Source: Rhynchopus sp. YZ270_cl-10
Taxonomy: Eukaryota > Euglenozoa > Diplonemea > Diplonemida > Diplonemidae
Assembly: GCA_964035575.1 (NCBI GenBank)
Contig: OZ037891.1
Location: forward strand, 434,001 to 498,000
Length of the DNA: 64,000 nt
Reading direction: 5' to 3'
The notes beneath the pieces are model-generated. The model was given only the letters and a program-made list of their open reading frames with translations. It was not told where the DNA came from and made no database searches. Position 1 is the first letter of the stretch; each line of letters begins with the position of its first letter. The translations under genes and the position numbers were made by a program. Shown piece after piece: positions 53,381 through 62,113 of this stretch.

Positions 53381-53490
53381 GTGTGGTATCTTTTTTTTTT
53401 CACTTTGATAACAGAAGATTGCTTTCTTTGCGATCTTCGTGATAAAAAAGGTGTGGTATTTCAGCAGTAGCAAGACTCTTTCAATATCTG

Positions 53491-54340
53491 CAGGCCTTTT
53501 GCTAACTTTGGGATTTTCCCCCTGAATGGCATGATGGTCAAAAAAAAATAATTTCCTGGAAAAAAAAGTACATTCCGAGCTTTCCCGCCTGGTGAAAGCG
53601 GTCGTCGCGCGCTTCGCGCGCGCCTCCCTGCCAGCCACAGGGTGGAGAGGCGAAGGGTCAGCTTTGCGAGATATAAACAAAAAACGGAATATAATCCTTT
53701 ATTAACGGTCCTTGGTCTTGCGCCTTACGTACACTAACCGTACAAAATCAATACGTCTTCCAGAAGCAGGGGCTGTTGCAACGGTTGGGTTCCTTTGAAA
53801 TAAGAATGGTCAATTTTTTGCAGCTTGGGTCAAGTTTCATTTCTGGCTGCAAAATGCAAGGGAATCCCCTTAGACATTGTAAAATGGCACCGTAGGCAGG
53901 AAGAAAATAGCGTACAGCGAGCGCAGCGAGCAGAAAAATTGTAAGGTGTCATCGTGCCATCGTGCCATCGTGCCATCGTGCCATCGTGCCATCGTGCCAT
54001 CGTGCCATCGTGCCATCGTGCCATCGTGCCATCGTGCCATCGTGCCATCGTGCCATCGTGCCATCGTGCCATCGTGCCATCGTGCCATCGTGCCATCGTG
54101 CCATCGTGCCATCGTGCCATCGTGCCATCGTGCCATCGTGCCATCGTGCCATCGTGCCATCATGCCATCATGCCATCATGCCATCATGCCATCATGCCAT
54201 CTGGGGGGGAAATCCCCAGGTGATGGATAGCGAAAGCCCTGCCCCACCACCCCCCGTGGCATGATGGTGGCATGATGGAAAAAAAAATAAAAAACGCCCA
54301 AAAACGTGGCACGATGGCATGATGGTTAGCAAAAGGCCTG
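53491..54340. mobile_element. 850-bp TIR element with 9-bp TSD and an octamer satellite
   Basis: TIR CAGGCCTTTTGCTAAC, perfect over 16 bp, with exact 9-bp TSD CAATATCTG at 53482-53490 and 54341-54349. A 9-bp TSD fits Mutator-like elements better than hAT, but the interior CATTCCGAGCTTTC and GAGCGCAGCGAGC modules match the hAT-like 48971-49649. GGCATGATGG motifs lie near both ends, and an array of CATCGTGC occupies 53950-54202. No transposase. Confidence 0.88.
53950..54202. repeat. 8-bp tandem array CATCGTGC / CATCATGC
   Basis: About 31 units. The right-most five or so are CATCATGC, matching the host element's own GGCATGATGG motif, and the rest are CATCGTGC. Open frames over it (MARWHDGT or HRAIVPSC repeats) are not genes. 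Confidence 0.95.
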
Positions 54341-54623
54341 CAATATCTGTTTCAAATAAAAAAAAAATTACCCCAAAATTATCCGCAAAAAAAAAAAAAG
54401 CAAATGTGAAGAAAATGTTTAAAAAAAAGCGCTCACACCCTGCACGTAATGTATGCACAGACTCGCCACTATTATTCCCCAAAGCTCACCCCTCCCCGTT
54501 TCTCCCCATTCAGAGAGTTTCTGTTCTGGTACGTTGCTGTATTTCAATTTTTTTTTTTTTTTTTCCTACGAGTATTTTTTTTTTCTTGTGTTTTCTTGTG
54601 TTTTCCACCATATTTTTTTCTTT

Positions 54624-54676
54624 ACGGAGTGTAGTGCCTGCGGTCCCAGAGGCGTTTGTGAACTATCAACTTCACC
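54624..54676 (+). repeat. Family G element, 5' truncated
   Basis: ACGGAGTGTAGTGCCTGCGG, TCCCAGAGGCGTTTGTGAAC, TATCAACTTCACC. The first arm and box are missing. Confidence 0.55.
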
Positions 54677-55313
54677 CCCCCCTTTTTTTTTTCCATTGTC
54701 ATATGACGTGTCATGGGTAAACTGTCTCACCAGAGGCAAACCCTTTTCTTCGTCTTTGCCAGCACAGTATATCATGCAGGCACTGCTTAATCGTATTACA
54801 TGAGTGCCATCTAGAACAGTGGTTAGGATGCTGGCTACAACAGGAGACGGTAAGCGTGAACGAATTTATGTATTTCGCGGAAATGCGAGTGAAATGGAAT
54901 TTTTTTTTTCAAAAAAAAACCTACCAAAAAACTTGGCTCGAAGAGTTGTATTGCCGACTACTTCTTGTCTATGCTAACATTTTTTTTCCATTTTTTTGAC
55001 TTGAAAAAAGCAAAATGGGACAGTACAAAACCCGGGTAGTCCCGGAGATGGGATTCTTCTTAGGCACTGTTTGTCGAAATAAAAACAAAACAAAAACAAA
55101 AAATAAAGTGGTGATTGTCGATCCAACAAAGCAATAAAAATGTCTTATCTCTAAAAAAATTTTCTCGCCTTTTTTTTCAAGGTGCCATTTGATGTACAAA
55201 ACCTACCCTTTATTGATGGGGGTAATTTTGTCGATACAACAAACAATTTAAAAAAAGATATTTGAAACTAGCCAGTATCTTTTGTATTTTTTTTTCTTTT
55301 TTGCAGAGCAATT

Positions 55314-55611
55314 CAGGCTCTCCGCTAGGATTTCCGATTTTGAAAATATTCTGTTGATGGTCCACGTTGGTGGGGTACATGCTTGCGCCGCAGGCGCACG
55401 GTACGCAACTTTTTTTTTTACCAACGCCCGATTTTGACTTTTTTGGGACGTTTAAGCACTCACCTCTCCATATCTTCTTCTCCTGAGCTTTTTTGACAGG
55501 TAGAACGGGTCTGAACCACTTAGCAGAACTTTTTTTTTTTTTCTTTTTTCCCCCATTTTCAAAAAGTTCTGTTGACAATCAACAGAACTTTAGTACCTAG
55601 CGGAGTGCCTG
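55314..55611. mobile_element. hAT-like MITE, 298 bp
   Basis: Ends CAGGCTCTCCGCTAGG and CAGGCACTCCGCTAGG, with exact 8-bp TSD GAGCAATT at 55306-55313 and 55612-55619. It contains TTCTGTTGATGGTCC, the GCGCCGCAGGCGC hairpin and CGCCCGATTTTGACTTTTTT. It is a shortened relative of 22889-23471. Confidence 0.9.
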
Positions 55612-55853
55612 GAGCAATTGTCAGATGACACAAAACAATAAAAAAGGGGGAATGTAACGTGGAGAAGGGGGAGGGATAATGGAAAAATTGAAATCTTTTT
55701 TTGAAGATATCTTCTCAACGTAAAACTCGAGGAATCGATATCTCAAAAGAGGGTTGTTTGATTTTGTTTTTTATGAATTTTTTGTTTTTTGTTTTTTTTT
55801 GTTTTTTTTTGAATTGGGCGACCTTTGTCTCCCCTTTCTGTTCGGCACTCTGT

Positions 55854-55882
55854 AAGATGTGTGTCTGAGACACATTCATCTT
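55854..55882 (+). repeat. Family B hairpin with TGTGTC/GACACA stem
   Basis: AAGATGTGTGTCTGAGACAC then ATTCATCTT. A near-perfect hairpin with a three-base loop. Confidence 0.75.
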
Positions 55883-56062
55883 TCAAATTTTCTCTCTTTT
55901 ATTATTTTTTGGTTAGAACAGTGGGGCATGAAAGAGACAAAGAAAAAAAAAAGAACTAGCAACAAAAGTAGAGGGAGGGGGGAAAAAAATATTCACGTGT
56001 GTTGCCTTTTCGTTCTTGGTGTTCCAGCATGGGCAAAACAAATACAAAAAAAAAAGAGAGAA

Positions 56063-56130
56063 AGTGGAGATTTGCACAACTGTGGGTAACACAACCCGAG
56101 GCAACTACACTAATCTAACAAGTTATCAAA
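56063..56130 (+). repeat. Family D hairpin element
   Basis: AGTGGAGATTTGCACAACTG, TGGGTAACACAACCCGAGGC, AACTACACTAATCTAACAAG, TTATCAAA. Confidence 0.75.
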
Positions 56131-57598
56131 AATTAAAAAAAAATCAATAAAACACAATACGATGCCTTTGGGCGATGCTGAGTACAGGGCCTGCTTCGGT
56201 TGGCGACTGTCAATTGCAACAACAACAACAACAACAACAGCAGCAAAAAAGGGTAGTGAAATGACCTTCTTGGCCGTCTTCATCAAATTTATTAGTTAAT
56301 AACACGATCGTGGGCAACCCCTATGTAATATGCAAAAACTGTTCTGTGCGGGGCTGTATTGACATAGTGTTGTTGATACTGTACAAAAGAGGAGGGAATT
56401 GCAGAAGCATGAGCCTCATCAGATCGTCGAACGCATTTGCGGGCCGGGTTCGCCCTGTGCCCCAGCAGCTGTTGAGTGTCGGTTTTGGCAGACCCGATTT
56501 ACAATATTGTGGGTCGTTTTGTAGAAGCCGACGATCATAACGGCTAACACAACTGTCCCAAATGATGTTTTCAAAAAGAGGGCAGGCATGGGTCAAATGA
56601 TTTCTATTTTTTTTGTTCTCTCTACATTATGTTGTGGTGTTCTTGTTGTATTGCGTCTTGGCCCTTTTAAAGGTTGCAATATGTTTGTGCATGACTAGTT
56701 TTTTTTTTGTTTTTGACGGTTTTTTATAAGTTGTATTTGTGGGTGAAGCGAGTTGAGGATCATCTTACCAACCTTATTCTTTTCTCCTTCTAAGGCATGT
56801 GTACAGTATCACCCTCAGTGACGGTAAACGAAGAAGAAAATATTGTGAGAGTGGAGACTGTTTGTATGGCAGCCACACACTAAACCAACAGAGTATCAAA
56901 AAAGCAAAAGCAAAAACAAAAAAAAAACAAACAAAACGAAGACATTCAACACAAGCTTTGATGTACCTACCTTTTTTTTGAGTGCAGAGCCTTACCCAGT
57001 TGGTGTAAAGGTGATTTGGTCGACAATAAAGGGGGGTTTTTTATGGCAAAAAAAAAAGAAAAAAAAATCGAGAGACAACAAGAGAAAAGAAATTTTTTGT
57101 ATTTCAGTCATCTTTTATGTGCATACCATTGAAGCTCGGGTTACCTCCTTTTTTTTCCTTCTCTACAGTGGTACCGTTGCACTGTTTCTCAGATGAGGCA
57201 CACAACAGATCGAAGAACGCAACAAAAATTACACCATTGGCAGGTAGTCCTCCTCAGGTTCGGTTTTTTTGGCTTCGGGTTCCTCCTCCCCCTCCCTTTC
57301 TTCTTTTCAGCCTGAAGGAGCTTATTATTGTTAGCGGGGACGTTCCAACAGTTCTCTCGTATTGCTGGTTTCATGGCCAATCAGATGTTTTTTTAGTTTT
57401 TTTGTCCTAGAGACGTGCACTAACTTCACTTTTTCCCTCTTTCTCCACCAGAAGGGGAAACGTACACACCACCTCTACACCTTACCCTCCCTTTCTCAAC
57501 GACGCTGATTTGAGCGTCCACTTGCCTTTCCCCCTTGACCCCCGCCCCTCCCCGTCCCCCCCCATACCCCCCCTTTTGTTGTCGTTCCCAACCTTCCG
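56131..57598. other. Intergenic DNA before the kinase gene
   Basis: Holds a diverged E copy (56160-56220) followed by (CAACAA)n, a mixed-composition block 56330-56600 with no recognised protein, a D copy (56850-56903) and an acceptor-like TTTCTCCACCAG at 57451, about 150 bp before the kinase ATG. Confidence 0.5.
56850..56903 (+). repeat. Family D element, diverged
   Basis: AGTGGAGACTGTTTGTATGG, CAGCCACACACTAAACCAAC, AGAGTATCAAAA. Confidence 0.5.
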
Positions 57599-59405
57599 AT
57601 GGCACTAGAAGCGAGAGGCTACGAGGTACTGAAGGTTGTTGGGAAGGGTGCGTTTGGGCAGGCGCTGTTGGTGCGGCATCAAAGCAGCCATGTGGCCTTT
57701 GTGGCAAAGGAGATTGATATGACGAATATGAGCAAACGTGACATCGACGGCAGCAGAAACGAAGTCGCAGTGCTCGCGCAGCTGGACCACCCAAACATTA
57801 CCAAATTCATTGAATCCTTTGAAAACAACAATAAGATCTACATCGTCATGGAATACGCAGACGGTGGGGATTTGGCGGCAAAAATCAAGAAGCAAAAACG
57901 AGAGCTCCGCAAGCCGTTTTCGGAGGACCAGATTCTGACATACTTTATTCAGGTCTGCCTTGCCTTGAAGCACCTCCACAAGAAACACATTTTGCACCGC
58001 GACCTCAAGACTATGAACGTTTTCTTGACCTCCAGCGACGTTGTCAAACTTGGCGATTTTGGAGTCTCCAAGCAGCTTGGCACTGTCGGGCTTGCGAACA
58101 CCGTCTGTGGAACGCCCTACTACTTCTCCCCTGAGATGTGCCGCAACGAGCCTTACAGCAGCAAATGCGACGTCTGGTCTCTTGGTGTCATGCTGTACGA
58201 GCTGATTATGCTGACCAAGCCGTTCCAGGCAAAGGACATCAAATCCCTGATGCAGGTCATCGCACAGGGTGTCTACCAGCCCATCAACGAGAGGCTTGGC
58301 CACTCAGAGGACCTCCGTGAGTTGACAAGGTCTCTATTGAAGCTGGACCCTGCTGAGAGGCCGAACATTCCTGCCATCATGTCGTCCCCCTACATGCAGA
58401 AGAACCTGAAGAACTTCGCGCGCGCCATCCGTGAGAAGGAAGCCAAGCAGGCCTCCTTGCAGAGGGCCGCCAAACCCGTCTCCCGCACCTCATCCAGCAC
58501 CCAGCCTGCGTCCCCGACGGCGTCGCAAAGTGCGTCGGCAGGGAGCAGCCAAAAGATGTCCAAAATGAAGGCAAAGGACATCCAAGCAATGATGAGCGCA
58601 CCCCCGCCGGAGTACCAGCAGGACCTGCAGAGGCACCAGGCAGGGGGCACGCCATCTGCGTCGTCGCCTCCTCGGAAGACGCTGATAGGTGGCGAGCAGG
58701 TTGATACGTCGAGCTGCAGGCCCAACTTCGAGAAGACGATTTCGGACTGCCAGAACCTCGTCCAGCTTGCAGAGGTCGCGCACAACACCGACGGAGCGGA
58801 CCTTGTGGCGGACAAATCCTCAGCACGTCAGAGCAAGGAACAGCTCCAGGAAGTCCTCCTCCAACAGATCGGGCGGGACAAGCTCAAGACCTGTGTCGAC
58901 CTTTACAACTCCTTCGACGTTGACGGCGATGACACAGAATTGCTTCACAAATTGCAGGGCGTTCTGGGGCCGCAGGTATGTTTTGAGCGCTGGGGAGAGA
59001 GGGAAATAAAAGGGTACATTTAAAGGGGGGGGGTTGCCGATTCTGTTGAGTTGTGAGGGTGTGGTGTTTCGAGCTTTGATGTATTGTTTTGAATGGGCAG
59101 TGATTCGGAAAAAAAGGGATAAAAACCCTCCTAAGTAGGGGCTTGAAAAGCCCCAAAATTCACCTTAGTTTTTACCCCCTTGGCCGGGATGTGAGCGTGA
59201 AATATAATAAAAACTCCACATCGGAGGGGTAAAACTCCTTCTTAGTGTTATGAAATTCCAAAATCTTAGTTTTCTCCCGCCTATGCTTCTTGGATGTAGC
59301 AAAAAAGGCCCAAACTTTCTTCAAAAAAAATAATAATATCACATCAATACACAGGCCCTGCAGCTTACGCCATTGATCGAGCAGTACGTTTTCTGTGACA
59401 AATGA
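57599..59405 (+). CDS. NEK-family serine/threonine kinase, two exons
   Basis: Exons 57599-58975 and 59355-59405 join in phase 0 (donor GTATGT, acceptor ATACACAG), giving 475 residues. The kinase domain begins at residue 8: glycine loop GKGAFG (15-20), Lys37 in VAKEI, helix-C Glu55, catalytic HRDLKTMN (133-140), DFG (153-155), GTPYYFSPE (171-179) and DVWSLGVMLYEL. The HRDLK-x-x-N-V-F and LGDFG-x-S-K pattern and the very N-terminal catalytic domain are typical of NIMA-related kinases, which act at basal bodies, flagella and the mitotic apparatus. After about residue 270 comes a Ser/Ala/Lys-rich linker, then a conserved-looking C-terminus (LHKLQGVLGPQ joined to ALQLTPLIEQYVFCDK) seen in protist NEKs. 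Reading through the donor would instead end at 59023 with a non-conserved tail, so splicing is preferred. Confidence 0.88.
58976..59354 (+). other. Intron of the NEK-like kinase gene
   Basis: 379 bp. It contains a fold-back segment at about 59114-59178 (GGATAAAAAC ... GTTTTTACC with inner AGGGGCTTGAAAAGCCCC). Confidence 0.75.
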
Positions 59406-61048
59406 TAAACGGGAGGGATGATAGCGGCTTTATTTTTCTTTTGTGGTTTGTGATATTTGAGGAAAAGTAAAAAAGGTGAAGGGTGGGGAAATTTTTTTTT
59501 AAACAAAGTTTTGACACGGTGATTTGTTTGTCGGTGCTGCAAAAAAAGGGGACATCATACACATAAAGGATAGCTAAGACTGTCTGAGGAACGGCACTAA
59601 ACCAACTGAGAGCAAAAAAGGCAAATGGGATATGGGGAAGGGGTCCAAAAGGAAAAAATGCGGAAACCAGGTGACACAAGGATAGGAAAACCGCCCAAAA
59701 AAACTTTTTTGATGAATTGTGTTCCGTCACCACACCTTTGAAAGTAAGTTGGCGTGACAACTTTGGCGAAAATAAAAATAAACGACCGGCCTCCAAGACA
59801 GAGAAAACATTGCCTGATTGGTTTCTGGAGGCTGTAACCCACATCTTTTGAGAAAGATTTCTGTATTAAGGTCATTCTTTTGCAGCTCTATGTGTCCGCA
59901 GAACTGTTTGTGTACCTGCAACGTTGCCCCCCCTTTTAGAAGGAACAGAGAAGAGCCAAGAGTGTGCTTGAAACAGATTCTTGCGCTCAAAAAAAAATAA
60001 TGATAAAATAAAACAAGTGCGAAGGTGTTCTGTTTCAACCTTAGTTTTTCCCCCCTCACCCCCCTTCACCACCCCCCCCTACTTTTTACCTTAATTTGGT
60101 TTGAAAGATTTTTTAAAAAAAAACAAGAAAACAAAAAAACAAGAATAATATAAAAAAAACGTTCTGTAAAGGGAAGGAGTTAAGGACACCCGATATTCAG
60201 TGCTCATGTGCATTTACTTATTGATGTGTGTGCAGGAGAAGGCACATTCATCTTTTTCAAGGTTTCTTTACTTTTGTGAGAGTTTTTTTCTTTTTTTCTT
60301 TATGTTATTTTTGATACAAAAGCTCGGGAGGTGTGTTTATTATTATTATGATTTTATGTTTTTTGAGGAAAGATACTAGGAAATGGGCAGGTTTTTGGGT
60401 GTGTGATGGACAAAAAAAAAATATATAACAAAAAAAAATTCTTTACAACCCACCTCTTAGGGTGTTCTGCAAGATAAAACAAAGACAGGGTAGGGCCCTC
60501 TCTTCTCTCTCTCTCTCTCCCCCCCCTTTCAACCCCCCTTTCGAATGCTTGCACAGCAATAGATATTTTTTTTTGTAGGTTGGGATGGGGGGGGGGGGTT
60601 TTTTTTTTTGTTGGGCAACTTTCCCCCCAACACGATCTGCTAATTCTCACAAAAGTGGGAATGTACTTTTTTTTTCTCTTTTTCTTTTTTCTGTCGGTGT
60701 ATATAACATCTCAACCTTCATTTTAAGAACTACAACAAACGGAAACGAAGCATGAATATGGCAAAGAGACAAATACACAACAAATGTTTTTTTCAAAAAA
60801 AAGACAAAAAAAAAAAAAAAAAAAACAAACGTAGGCCAAAAAACCCTCCCCATTACCTTCTCTTGAAAACAAAGGGAAAGGCAACGAGGGGACACAAAAA
60901 TATAAAGAGATTGCGAAGATATGGGTAACAAGATCTGTGTGTGTGTGTGGAAAAGGGTTGCGTGGGGAAAGAGGGTAATATCCCCGACAAAAAAAAGGGG
61001 GACAAAAAAATATGGAACTATATGCCCCCCCACAGAAGTTTTCTTTTT
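59406..61048. other. Gene-free intergenic DNA
   Basis: A/T- and C-run-rich. A family B hairpin is at 60223-60254. No gene. Confidence 0.5.
60223..60254 (+). repeat. Family B hairpin
   Basis: GATGTGTGTGCAGGAGAAGG then CACATTCATCTT. TGTGC / GCACA stem. Confidence 0.7.
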
Positions 61049-61626
61049 GGGAAGGCCCATTATTCCAATCCATGTTACAATGTTACTTGAAATGGGGTCC
61101 AAACCCCCCCCCCCCCCCCCCAACGAGCAAAAAAATTTTTGGGAATCACGGTTTCCCCCCTAAGTTACAGGGGGCCCTGTACAAAACCTAAGGGGGGGTC
61201 CGAAAAAATTTTCCCACCCACAAAAAATCAAAAAAAAAAAATTTTTTTTCCGATTCTCGGGAGACTGTGCGTGCTGTGATGGGGTCATTTTGCGCTGAGA
61301 AATGAGTTTTTTTGGCCTAAAATGCATGTGTCAGTTTTTAGGTGAAAATACACCCAAAACTGACACATGCATTTTAGGCCAAAAAAACTCATTTCTCAGC
61401 GCAAAATGACCCCATCACAGCACACACAGTCTCCCGAGAATCGGAAAAAAAAAATTTTTTTTTCGATTTTTTGTGGGCAAAAATTGGTCAAAAAAAATTT
61501 CCGACCCCAATTTGTACCGTTGAAAAAAAAAATATTCCATCCTAAGTAACAAAATTCCCGCCCCCAGACCCCCCCCCCCCCCCCCATTGTTACATTGTAA
61601 CATGGATTGGAATAATGGGCCTTCCC
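61049..61626. mobile_element. 578-bp giant palindromic element
   Basis: Outer arms GGGAAGGCCCATTATTCCAA and CATGTTACAATG are inverted at 61589-61626. A second, nearly perfect pair of arms of about 130 bp (61213-61344 and 61351-61483) contains GTGATGGGGTCATTTTGCGC and its inverse. The unit is one long fold-back. GATGGGGTCA resembles the CCCCACCAC core elsewhere. A 17-base C run lies near each end. No clear target duplication. Confidence 0.8.
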
Positions 61627-61676
61627 TTTCTCTTTTTCTTTTTACTTACCGATACCCCCCCACTCTGAACAGTTTT

Positions 61677-61785
61677 GATTACAGTCATCCAAAGGTTGGT
61701 GGGGTAAAAACGTTGGTGAATTTGGGGGCTCAAAAAAATTTGGTGGGTTTTTACCCCACCAACCTTTGTTGGATGACTGTAACAG
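61677..61785. mobile_element. Fold-back MITE, TTACAGTCATCC ends
   Basis: ATTACAGTCATCCAAAGGTT and GGTGGGGTAAAAAC are inverted at the right end (GTTTTTACCCCACC, AACCTTTGTTGGATGACTGT). The left edge is only about 50 bp from the palindromic element, upstream of the PPR-like gene. Confidence 0.75.
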
Positions 61786-62113
61786 GTCTCCGGGTTTATT
61801 GGTGCACCCAGACTCACAGGCTACGACTGTCATCCAATACCATGCTCATACCGAAACACTATATCGTCCCAAAGTGACAAATTCTGTCTGGGTAAATGAC
61901 CTCATCGATGCAGGGTCTAACGATTGCTGGTTAAAGTGGCTTGAGCAAAGGATGAAATCCATCTTACCCAAACTTTTCTTTCCCCGCTTTCCCTTTATAC
62001 TATCACAAAGAGTTATTTCAAATACCCCTTCCGTAGAATAGACAGCATTTTACCGAACTCTTATCACTCAAATCACCACCCTTTCAGGCCCCCCCTGCAT
62101 CTTACACTACACA

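Noticed and set aside
53830-54264. Open frames with MARWHDGT / HRAIVPSC repeats on both strands
   Set aside because: They are products of the 8-bp tandem array inside a TIR element.
54801-54860. Possible tRNA (TAGAACAGTGGTTAGG resembles a D arm / A box)
   Set aside because: No matching acceptor stem, anticodon stem or T arm could be drawn. At most it is a decayed tRNA-derived piece.
56310-56596. Small protein on either strand at 56.3-56.6 kb
   Set aside because: The composition is mixed, but no domain, splice sites or start context support either reading. Recorded only as unexplained spacer.
57605-58826. Several long - strand open frames under the kinase
   Set aside because: They are shadows of the real + strand kinase gene, without any domain of their own.
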